Below are positions 47,135-56,577 of a DNA stretch of 64,000 bases, in pieces (the first letter of the stretch is position 1; every line of letters starts with the position of its first letter). The notes below the pieces were generated by a model. The model saw nothing but the letters and a program-made list of their open reading frames with translations, was not told where the DNA came from and did not search any database. The stretch is taken from NCBI GenBank assembly GCA_023014335.1, contig JAECYW010000005.1, positions 1,736,001-1,800,000 of the forward strand, read 5' to 3'. The stretch is from Galerina marginata. Its lineage: Eukaryota; Basidiomycota; Agaricomycetes; Agaricales; Galerinaceae. Position numbers and translations under genes: made by a program.

Positions 47135-48616
47135 CTCGAGAGCCTTGCAGAAAGGGGGCAAAAGAGTCGCCTTGCATTTTGTTTTTCTCTCTCTCGGCTC
47201 TTAAATTAATGCTCAACACAACGAGGCCTCCAGGGACAGTGGGCAGATGTTATTCGGTTGAACGTTAGTGTCCTGAATGGGGATCGAGAAGAGGCCGATG
47301 AATCACATATTGTGATTGGCGCCAAACGTTGGGAACTCATCGAAGAACGAATATGTTTTGCAGACAGAACTGGGGCATTGAACTTTAGAATTTCGACTTG
47401 AAAACAGGCAAATTCTTACATTCTAGTTGGACGAAAAGTCGACTCGTGGGTGGTCGAGTTGCCGTGTTCTGAAAGGAGCAGAGATATAAATAAATAAGGG
47501 CAAATTAAGCAGCAGCGGCCTTCAGGGAAGTAGTCAAACTTGTTCCTGTTTCAAAGATTAGCACAACAGGAAGGAGAAAATACAAGGACGAGGTAGGATG
47601 AGGCTGGATGAGGTCAAGTAATACGTTTCTATGTTTCAGGCGGTCGGAAGTAACTCGAAGCGGTTTGCCTTGAGGTTGTCGACTGGACTAGCAGGAGACC
47701 CAGGATTTTGTGCTCAGGAGGCCTAGTGGTGGCGGACAGCAAGAAGGCATGATATCGCATTAGATAGGAGCGCAAGGGGCTGAGAAATTCATATCAACAC
47801 TAATACAGCCGACAACCAGCGGAAGAGCAAGAAACACTGAGTGAAGGAACTCTTGTGCAGTTCAACTTGAAGTTGGTTGAGGTCAACGCCGACTTGAAGC
47901 ATCCTCGCTTTTATCAGATAATTTATTGTGATTAGGATAGAACAGAGAAGAGCACCTCCCAGGTGGAGGGTCAACCTGCCAATGCAGGGAGTTGGACAAA
48001 GTGGTGGGTGTACATGAACAGGAACCGAACCGAGGAAAACCATTGGCAATTGTGGTTTGCCTTGGGGTTAGGGTTAGGACGGCGAACGGACAAAAAAGAA
48101 GCCCGCCCAGCCAGAGTGGCCGAAACGGGACAGGAAAATATTGCGACGGTGCATGAGCCGAAGCCCATACAAGCCGTAGGAATACTCTGGGGACAAGGTC
48201 GCCGTGCTATGAAGGACTCCCATGGCCCATAGACCCAGTAACTGAAGGGATTTATGCCATCAAGGTAAGTATGAGGTGTTCATGTCTTCCTGCCGACCTT
48301 TTATACATTCTAGGTGTGCGCACGGACCAACAATGTCGATGGTGTAGCGAGTCGGGTATATTATTGTCCTAAGTCACCCTCGGCATGATTGAGAGTCATC
48401 GCTGACATATCTTTTGCCGTGCCATTGACTACGCACCGCCTCCAGTACTGCGCCGGCTGCTTCTTCTCTTGTCTTGCTCTGCTTTGTTCGAGTCCCGTTA
48501 TTCATATCATTTCTTGCGATCAGTTTTCTGGGTTAACCTTGTATCCTCTCCTTGGGAAACGAAGATCCTGGTGACTGTGGAGGGAGGTCTACTGTCACGC
48601 CCAGTACTAGTACTGA
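47135..48616. other. Divergent intergenic region before GTPase B
   Basis: About 1.5 kb with no convincing gene. It contains two and a half TTAGGG-like units at 48062-48078. Minus-strand fragments at 47500-47700 look slightly protein-like but cannot be joined into a gene. Confidence 0.4.
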
Positions 48617-49842
48617 ATGGACAAATGGCGCATTCTCGTCATTGGTGATAGAGACGTTGGAAAGTCGGCCTTTCGTTTCAAGGTAAATCACCTGTCGATC
48701 AGAGGAGAATGCTTCATTGATTTCTCGATCTTGACAAAGGCATGTCTGGACTATTTCGCTGGTAAGCGACGAGGTTTTGTATTTTCGACGGGGATTGCAT
48801 CGATTTCTTTGCTTTTTGCATCTTGTAGAATCCGTGAGTGTAAACCTATCGAGACCAAGGATAGGAAATCACTGAGAGCGGAAGTCACACGAAGGTAAAC
48901 AGGACCGAGCTCTGTTGGGGTGAACGAGTACGTAGTACGAGGACAAGAAAGACTACTCTCTACGAAATGTGTCTGTGCTACATGAGGAAATGTGTATGTA
49001 AGCTGTGACCATCCTTACAGTGAGGCGCTAAATTATATCCCGGATTGCGATCTTACTGGATTGCACTTCCTTTAGGCAGACATGTTTGATTCCGAGTCGG
49101 AAACATTGAGGAGACAGATGACTGTGGATAACAGAATTGCGTTGATAGAGCTCGCGGAATCATTCTGGACACCTGGTCAGTCCATAGCTGTAAATCGGTA
49201 AACCTATCCTGAACGCGGTCACCAGAATATATGCTATTTTTCGACGCTCCTGTTAGAAACATCACACATCTGTTAATGTACGTGCTGTTTCCGTTCGAAT
49301 TGACGACGCACCTTGCTAGTTCGTATATTGATAACTGAATCTTGAATCCTTGCAGAAGTCACAACGTCTTCATCCTAATGTACGACATCACCTCTGCTGA
49401 TAGTTTCACAAGCATCGAATATCATCACCGACTCGTAACAGAAGTCAAAGCTGCGACACATTTCAGTGCATGGTGGAACGTTGCAGGCCCACGAGAACCG
49501 AAACGCCCTGTATTCTTCCTGGTAGGATCCAAGGCTGATTTAGAAGACAGAAGGGGGGTATCAACGGCAGCAGGACACGAGCTGGCCGCGCGACTCGATG
49601 GATGCCTTGGTTTTGCAGAAACTTCTTGCAAAGGTGACCCTCTGGGAGCTTTGTCCGATTATATTAGGGCTTTGCGTATCGAGTGTCAACCGCCGACCTC
49701 TGTTCAAGGCAATCAAGTAAAAAGCAAGCCTTTGCGTATCGAGTGTCCACCACCGAACCCTGTTGAAGGCAATCAAGTAAAAAGCAAGCGGAAGACATGG
49801 CTTACAAAACTCTTCCATCCCTCGACTCCCCGAATCAAGTAG
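48617..49842 (+). CDS. Atypical Ras-like small GTPase (B)
   Basis: Exons 48617-48682, 48740-48761, 48829-48833, 49076-49175, 49226-49277 and 49356-49842 assemble to 243 residues. The P-loop GDRDVGKSAF is intact, followed by VFILMYDITSADSF, a G4 box VGSKADL and a G5-like ETSCKG. The G3 DxxG is lost (ELAESFWTPEY), and no switch I threonine is evident. Exon 3 of only 5 nt is proposed because it has good splice ends, keeps phase, and puts the spacing between P-loop and VDN close to that of Rho proteins. The following intron is unusually long here (242 nt), so this part is uncertain. The tail holds two copies of a 20-residue unit and a basic end (KSKRKTWLTKLF) without a CaaX box. Similar in design to GTPase A. 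Confidence 0.65.
49672..49791 (+). repeat. Two tandem 60-bp coding repeats in GTPase B
   Basis: Units 49672-49731 and 49732-49791 differ at few bases and encode LRIEC-PP-V-GNQVKSK twice, in frame. Confidence 0.95.
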
Positions 49843-50022
49843 ATGGTTCGTGCAGAGTTCGGTCCATTTTCTCTCATCACATTGGCATATTGCCTTGCCG
49901 AGGGCTGCCCCGAATCACCCCGAATCGTATCCACCATACTGCACTCAACTACAGCGTTGGCGGGGCTAACATAGAGATGGGTGAAGCAGAGGATATTATT
50001 ATCGTATGTAACAAGATGCAAA

Positions 50023-51075
50023 CTAGTAAGGAAGCTTGGGCGGTTTCGTGTATCTTGAGGGTTTGAGTGGGTTCGGCCGTCTTTTCTTGTAATACTAATA
50101 TCAAGTTGTTAGGTCATCGGTAAATAAATTAAAGAGAAGAAAACGTACGTTCTTGTACCTTGCGATACGAGCTGGCATGTCGCGCATAAGTATGGTGTGT
50201 CTGCGGACCTTTCTGGCGCGTTTGCGCTCCCAGAGATGGCCCTTGAACATGCGTCTCTTGCCGGTATACAACCGCGTGCCCAATCCGGTACCAGGAACCT
50301 TCTTCGAAGCACCTTCACCCGCCCAGACGACCTGTTTATGCCAAGCGATCTTACTTTTCTGCTTTTCTCGCTTACGCATGTTCCTCCCTCGGACGGAAAG
50401 GGCTCTCGCTTGGGTGCTTTCGATGGCTTTCTCCAACTTTGAGAGGTCGGCTTCATTCCTCTCTTTTTGCTGCCTTCTGCCGACTTGGTCTATATGTTGT
50501 TTGAGGCGTTGGTCCTCCGCTTCTTTTCCTTCACCTGTCCGTCCCTCGAAGGTGGCCAGTTCGCCGAGATCGTATTCAGCGGTAATGCGCTTTAAATCTT
50601 CCTTCAGCACAGCTTCTTCCCCCTTCATGGTTGCCAGTTTAGTCTCGAGTTCCTGCAAGACGGTTGCAGTGGACTTCCGCTTCTTTGCGAGTTTGGTAGC
50701 GCTGGCCGGTATCGTCAAGTTAACGAGGTCAGCAGGAGGTAAAGAAGCCTTAACACGCTCCATACGCAGCTCTGCGGCGAATTTCTTCGGTCCAGGTGGG
50801 AGCGAGTTTAATGTGCCGGTGGCTTGTGCCATCTTCACCAGCTCGGCCTGCCGTCGCAGTGAATATTTTGGCGGGCGCCATCTCCCAGTTTTTGGGTTCT
50901 TCTTTGGCAGAAAAGGATTGGGAAGGACAATAGAGGGTTTAGCATTCTTGTTCTTTTGGGCGGGAGGTTCAGGCAGAGGACCGAAAATGCGCAGATGGCT
51001 CATGAGCCCGGCTAGTTCTTTGGTGCGGAAGCGCTTGACAGCGTTCACAGCCGTTCTTTGGAACGGCGTACCCAT
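50023..51075 (-). CDS. MRPL25: Mitochondrial large-subunit ribosomal protein L25-type (mL59)
   Basis: Two exons (50149-51075 and 50023-50094) give 332 residues. Near the N-terminus the block PFLPKKNPKTGRWRPPKYSLRRQAELVK matches the MRP-L25 family of fungal mitochondrial ribosomal proteins. A long charged coiled coil follows, then a strongly basic end (RKREKQKSKIAWHK, ERKRARKVRRH) suited to rRNA contact. The short second exon ends in YYKKRRPNPLKPSRYTK, which continues the basic pattern and supports the splice. It is longer than the yeast protein, which is usual in basidiomycetes as far as I recall. It probably works in the mitochondrial matrix. Divergent from the TENA gene. Confidence 0.7.
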
Positions 51076-51505
51076 TGCTGCTGCACGCCGACCAGCAGAG
51101 AAAGGGCCAGAAGGGTATAGGTTTCACAGAACAGACGCGACAGTCGGCAATTGGCTCGAACTTTTTGAGGTGTTTGGCTGTCGCGTCAAAACCAAATCAT
51201 GCTCCTGACGGATTGGGAAAGCTCGCCGCTCTCATTGGTTTCTGTCAACCAACACTCTTTCACCGTTTCACTGTCATCGAACGCCGGTAACACTCGATTT
51301 AAGGCCCTGAACTCAGTCGACCAGAAACCCTTTTGTGTGGGGTATCACCTGGAGGGGTATTGATGACTGGGTTTGAATTGGTCACTGATTTAGGCAACCC
51401 TGGCTGCGGCGCCCACCGTGCATTGTGTATGATTTCTACCATTGTGTAGATATAAGATAACGAGTTTGAACTCTTCCACTCTTCTGTGTACTCGCTCCGC
51501 TGAAC
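51076..51505. other. Divergent promoter region, MRPL25 / TENA
   Basis: There are 430 bases between head-to-head genes. No TATA box or RNA feature stands out. Confidence 0.35.
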
Positions 51506-52307
51506 ATGGCTCAGACTCTTACGGAGCACCTCCTCTCTCTTCAAACCACGCCCTCTTATACAGCTGCTACTCGACATACCTTTCTAACACAAGCAGGGAA
51601 CGGTTCCTTGCCTCTCCCGAGACTTGCCTTGTGGCTCTCGCAAGATCGAATCTATGCCGCCCACGCCTATCCGCGCTTCATTGGGTCGCTCATATCGCGC
51701 ATTCCGTTTCAAGAAATCGACGCCATAGCTGGCCCGAAAGAGCGTCGAAATCAGGACATCTTAAAGCTTCTTGTGCGATGCCTGGACAACATCGTGCACG
51801 AAGTGGCATTTTTCTGGGATACCGCAGATAAATCCGGCTTGAATATGGAAGGGTGGATTGAGAGGAAAGGAACAAAGGATTATACAGCGGAAATGTCTAG
51901 AGTCGGGTCGTCCTCTTCCTTGGAGGACGGTCTCGTGTTTTTGTGGGCTATGGAAAGAGTATGACGCTTTGTTTCTATCATGTTGGATATAAGCTTTATG
52001 GTTAATGTTGCAGGTATATTTTGATGCATGGTGCTATGTCAAGCACCTGCAATATGTTACACCGAAGTCGAATAACGAAGAGAATTCTTGTACCCCAGCC
52101 GTTCGCAAATTCGCCACAAATTGGACCACTCCAGAGTTCGAGGCTTTTGTCACAGCTTTGGCGGATCTCGTTGATGATTTTGGTATTTCCCCTGGTAGCG
52201 ATGCGTGGTCTCGAGCTGAGGCTATTTGGTCGAGAGTGGTCGAACTTGAAGTTGGGTTTTGGCCGGAAGAAGGCGAGGAGATCCAAATGAGGAAGAAAAA
52301 ATTGTAA
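51506..52307 (+). CDS. TENA/THI-4 (haem oxygenase-fold) protein
   Basis: Two exons (51506-51958, 52014-52307) give 248 residues, the usual size for a TENA/THI-4 domain alone. The all-helical pattern shows LTEHLLSLQTTPSY, PRLALWLSQDRIYAAHAYPRFIGSL, a central VHEVAFFWDTADKSGLNM and, after the intron, YFDAWCYVKHL. This fold includes TenA thiaminases of thiamine salvage and other haem-oxygenase-like enzymes. I cannot confirm the catalytic cysteine of true TenA, so the reaction is open. The split at GTATGA and TTGCAG joins AMER to VYFDAWCY smoothly. Confidence 0.75.
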
Positions 52308-52684
52308 CCGGTATCGCTGTAATGTTCGCCTACAATTGTATCCGACATATAGCTTTAAATTTCTCCAGAGAAAATCAGAAAGTGTAATCCACAATCTTGT
52401 TTCGTGGCTGGACTTGCCTTTCCTGAAATAGAACTGACGTCAGCGCCCAGTCAATATGATGCGCCAACACTGGACCACCGAAACTAAATCGAGACTACGC
52501 ACCATGGAGTACTCCGCTGACGACACGCTCCGCTCAATGAGCAACGGGTGCGTCATGAACGAACCACAGTGCACTGCTTTTGGTATCCAGGACCTATATA
52601 AACCATAGCTTTTTCTTCTCTAAATTATTCAATTAACAAACGAACTCTCATAAACCATCCCAATTACTTTTTCTTTGAAGAATA
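52308..52684. other. Intergenic region before the CsbD-like gene
   Basis: There are 377 bases, with a TATA box near the end annotated separately. Confidence 0.4.
52595..52602 (+). promoter_or_regulatory. TATA box of the CsbD-like gene
   Basis: TATATAAA lies about 85 bp upstream of the ATG at 52685, consistent with an inducible or strongly expressed gene. Confidence 0.5.
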
Positions 52685-53637
52685 ATGCCTCTTTTTGGAT
52701 CAAAGCACAACGACGTATGTCTCTATTTCATACCATTATTTGTATGACCAGACAAGTTTACAAGGCGCTTTACAGAACCTGGAGACGACAACAGGCGGCG
52801 GACGTCATCATCATACCGCTGATACTGACTATCCCGCTGGTACTGCCGGAGCTGGGATGGGTGGAGCTGGGATGGGTGGAGCAGGGTTGGGTGGAACAGG
52901 ACTGGGTGGCAATTCATCTTATCCCGCTAGCCAGCAAGGCCAAGGGATGATGACCGGCCAGCAAGGGTATGGACACGATGGGCTGGGTGGCACAGACAAC
53001 GTTCGTAGTTCCCCTTCTTGAAATATCGATAGAAACTGATAAGCCGCTGCCCATTAGATGGCCTATGGTCATGGGGCCACGGGAGCCACGGGAGCTATGG
53101 GCGCCACTGGTCATGGACATAATAACGCAATTGGCCATGGCACTGGCGGCATGGGGGGTACTGGACAGGCCATCCCACCGACAGGCATGGTTAGCCATAC
53201 TGGCAACACTGGCACTGGTGGTGGTGGTAGTGGCCAACGTATCACCGGCAAGGTTGAGTCGGCCATTGGCTCTTTGGTTGGCAGCAGTTCTCTCAAAGCC
53301 AAAGGCCTGCAAAAGGAGCAGTAAGTTTGACTGATGACACTTGTGCCGGCAAATATTCTTATCCAGTTCCATCAGGGAAGCCAATGCTATGAAGTTGCAA
53401 GGACGTGAGCTCGCTGAAGCTGAACGTCTTGAAAGTGAAGCTCTGATGCGCCGCGAACGCGCTGTCGGACATGGTGAGTACTTTTATCGTTCTTTGATTG
53501 TCGTTGAACCCTTCTGATTAGGAGTAACAGGAGCCCACCCTGCCAACTCTCAACTTGGTGGCGGTCAGATGGGAACCGGCCATACAGGAACCGGCCATCT
53601 AGGAACTGGTACTGGCGGTACTGGCGCAGGATATTGA
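52685..53637 (+). CDS. Glycine-rich CsbD-like stress protein
   Basis: Five exons (52685-52714, 52752-53000, 53058-53320, 53376-53473, 53531-53637) give 248 residues. The first part is low-complexity: repeated GAGMGG units, then GATGATGAMGATGHG, rich in glycine, threonine and histidine. A compact block follows: ITGKVESAIGSLVGSSSLKAKGLQKEQEA. This is the pattern of CsbD-type stress proteins (GKxxExxGxxxGxxxLxxxGxxxQ). The helical EANAMKLQGRELAEAERLESEALMRRERAVGHG then leads to another glycine-rich tail. Probably cytosolic, hydrophilic and stress-related; molecular role unknown. The start was chosen because MPLFGSKHND precedes a good GTATGT donor and sits behind a TATA box. Confidence 0.72.
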
Positions 53638-54111
53638 GCGAAGTCAGATTTGCCGCGATGCTCAATACCTTTCATCACGATTCACCATGCTCTGCGACGA
53701 ATCTTGAAGAACTTTAATGTATTATTAGCCATAGTGTAACAAATTTAAATATAATAGCGATCTGAAGAGCAATTTCTGTTATGAACACCGCAATATCATC
53801 AGAACTCTTAAATATCACCTTTTCGCAGGAACTGGGTCGAACTCGGAGTGGTTCAAAAAAGGAAGAAGATTTCCATTTTCGGTCAAGGTATCGGAACAAA
53901 CAGGAACAAGCTCTCCTTTACTCTGAATTGTCATCTAAACTTTCAGCTACGAGAATCTCCTATCACCTAACAAATTTTCTATGTCATTTTCGAAACCTAT
54001 GGACAACATCCTCTCTCTCGAGTCCGCAACTGAAACAAGGAGCTTGAAAATATAGGTACGCGAAATTGTCAGGCATATGCACTTGAGCAGTCGTTGACCT
54101 GTAAGGGTTCA
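53638..54111. other. Convergent 3' flanks
   Basis: There are 474 bases between the CsbD-like gene and the hydrophobin. No gene seen. Confidence 0.4.
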
Positions 54112-54721
54112 CTAGAGGTTGATGTTAATGGGGGTGCAGCCGATGTTGATCAAGCCGTTCTGCGATGGTGCAGAAGTTAGTCCACGGACTCGGAGCCTTG
54201 TACCTGCATTATGAACACCTACGAATTGGTTCCCAGTGCAGCAGACAGGTTGAGCGGAACTAATTCAACATCATACTTCAGAAAAAGGCCAGCAACATCG
54301 CGAAATAGGTGGTTATACCAAGAGTTGCCCCCAACGCCAATGACACTGATAGGAGAGCAGCCGACTGACCGACGATAGCCAATAAGTACCCGGCATTTAT
54401 CACAGGCTCTGTGAGCACTCACCTCCGAGGATTGCAGTGATGGGGTCAAGAACGATACCCAGAAGACCAAGGATACCGGTGAGTCCAAGAGAGCTAGCCT
54501 ATTAATTAATAACATCTAGTCAGGGGAAGGTATAATTTTAAAGGACGAATAACGCCTACACTCCCGACGCTATTGCAGCACGAAATTGTGCCAGTGTTGC
54601 ACTGGTTACTGGGAGAGCTTCCTCCATTACCGCCGTGACCACGGGCGACAGCTGTGGCGCTGACGAGCAAAGGAAGAGCAAAGAAAAGGAAGAACGAGAG
54701 GGTGTATACGCGAGCAAACAT
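54112..54721 (-). CDS. Class I hydrophobin
   Basis: Hydrophobins are small secreted proteins that coat hyphae and fruiting bodies with a water-repellent layer. Five exons (54560-54721, 54423-54498, 54319-54364, 54223-54259, 54112-54159) give 122 residues. A signal peptide (LSFFLFFALPLLVSATA) is followed by a glycine-rich spacer. The eight cysteines fall at 41, 48, 49, 82, 95, 101, 102 and 115, that is C-X6-CC-X32-C-X12-C-X5-CC-X12-C, the class I arrangement. Family text is clear: CNTGTISCCNSV, CSPISVIGVGGNSC, VCCTGNQFNGLINIGCTPI. The last intron (54160-54222) is 63 nt with no stop in frame, so retaining it would insert 21 residues. A TATA box lies about 85 bp upstream. Confidence 0.92.
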
Positions 54722-54802
54722 TCTGCTGTTTCAAAGGTGCGGGTTTCTGAATAGCTAGGGCGGTGTGTTCGAACTGAGGAATTATTTGCGAGTTAGCAGA
54801 CT

Positions 54803-54810
54803 CTTTTATA
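54803..54810 (-). promoter_or_regulatory. TATA box of the hydrophobin gene
   Basis: On the minus strand this reads TATAAAAG, 82-89 bp upstream of the start codon at 54721, as usual for highly expressed hydrophobin genes. Confidence 0.6.
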
Positions 54811-56029
54811 CCCTTCCAAAGCTTCTTCTGTGTCCCAGCTCATTGGACCGAGGAATCTACCTCCAAGAGAAACAAATGTAATTTGTCTCGAGAGGGGTTC
54901 ACACTAGTTTTTGGGGTCATGCCGCGAAGGCCGACCGAATATCGAGATGAGCCTATCCAAAGCCTATCTCCCCTTGTCCCCACAGATGCACTTATGCAGT
55001 CTTTTTTTGCTGCTGGTAGAGATCTCCTGGCTTTCAAGTTGCCGACAGGTCTCTTCGGGCAGTGCTTTACGTTTACTTTTTACTATCTCTTTGCTCAAAA
55101 GCGACATGCCTTATGGGTCCTTCGACGCCACCACTGCGAATGTGTCCAGTCATGTCAACGCAGATTAAGTGAGTTAGGAATTTTTTTAAGCCCACCGACA
55201 CGGACGGAAACATCGGAGGTCGTAACGACGTATCATTCACGGATTCATAGAAACCACGTTTTTTAAGTGTTGGTTTAAGAAAAGAGGAAGCAGGAATTAG
55301 TATGTATCTTCGTCAGTGACAGTGAGCCTGAAGCTGTATATCGACGCGTACTACTATAACGGTCTTCGCAGATTGTTTGAATACTTGTTCTTTGAAAACT
55401 GGAAAACGCCACACTGATAAACACTCGAGATTGAACACCTGTCAATTGTGCTTTGCCACTAATCATAAAATGGAAACGGTGAGAGCCGTAACATCGTCAA
55501 CTCTTGTCAAAGTCAGAAAACCGCTGCGGGATCAGAAAGAAACAAGATCTCCGTCTAAGTGCGGACAGATAGGTTATCTTCAAGTTATTGCTGACTCGCA
55601 TGACTTTTGGAATTTGCTGGTCCTCTTCGGCGCTCACTGATTTTTTGGTCCTTCGAGTGACATTAGAGATGTAGTTCTGGGGCCGCTAGAAAGACAAGAA
55701 AGATATCACGTTATGTAAATTTTTGGTGACAGATCTCAATTCCTCCGACCACCGCCAGTATCCAATATATAAACCCAAAGCAAACCCAAAGGCCACACTC
55801 CAAAACAAAATTCTGCATCTAGACCTGCAATTAACAGAATCCTTACTAGTACAATTCAGGGAATATGAGTTTTGTTTACGGCGAAGCTTTTTCGCAGTGT
55901 TGTCTGTGCTCATCCAACTTCTGTCAGCTCGATACTTCGGTTCCACAGCATCGCCGCATTTTCTGTCATGTCGTTCAGACGGCGGCGTCAGCCATCAGTC
56001 GGCGCGGTAATTGTACGCGAACTACGGTT

Positions 56030-56056
56030 ACAGCTAAATTCATAACGATAGGCCAC
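56030..56056. repeat. 27-bp perfect inverted repeat, left arm
   Basis: Starts ACAGCTAAATTC and is the exact reverse complement of 56199-56225. The loop is 142 bp. Confidence 0.85.
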
Positions 56057-56198
56057 ATCAAAAAAGCTCTACGCAGGCTGCCGAAGTGATCCGGACAGCT
56101 GACGGAGGTCAATAAATTTCTTCGGCTACCCTGGGAGCTCGGCTATCACGTCGCGTAAAAGATTTGTGGACTCCGCACTGATCAAGTTTTGAACTGGG

Positions 56199-56225
56199 GT
56201 GGCCTATCGTTATGAATTTAGCTGT
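56199..56225. repeat. 27-bp perfect inverted repeat, right arm
   Basis: Exact reverse complement of 56030-56056. Confidence 0.85.
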
Positions 56226-56577
56226 AAGTACCGCCTAAGGAGATACATTAAATACAATGCCGGGCCTGGGCAGTCCAGATGCCGCGGAATGGCTGGCTCT
56301 ACGAAAACCGTTGCAAGACCAAAGTTGGCTTAGGGACTACCATATCATACTTGTTAAACACCCTAAAGTCAACGATCACCCCGTTGGTGGAATTGTGAGG
56401 GCCGATTAATTAAGTACGAGTATTCAACCAATACGTCCAAATCGCGGGCAATAGTAGACCCAATTTCTTTTCTTTCTTTGAGGTTCAGAGGACGGATTCC
56501 GACAAGATAGAGGACAGACTCTCTCGGACCTTGATATACAACCAGGCATTTATACAAAGAATACGGCCAAAATTTAG

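Larger units (their letters stand above)
54722..56577. other. Intergenic region between hydrophobin and OPT transporter
   Basis: There are 1.9 kb with only short unconvincing frames. They contain the hydrophobin promoter and a 27-bp inverted repeat (56030-56056 / 56199-56225). Confidence 0.4.

Noticed and set aside
47500..47700. Minus-strand fragments ending LTTSLKAAAA and FELLPTA
   Set aside because: They are in different frames and cannot be joined to any upstream exon with a start. Too short to call.
50153..51208. 351-codon plus-strand frame opposite MRPL25
   Set aside because: It is the antisense shadow of a gene with clear family motifs on the minus strand.
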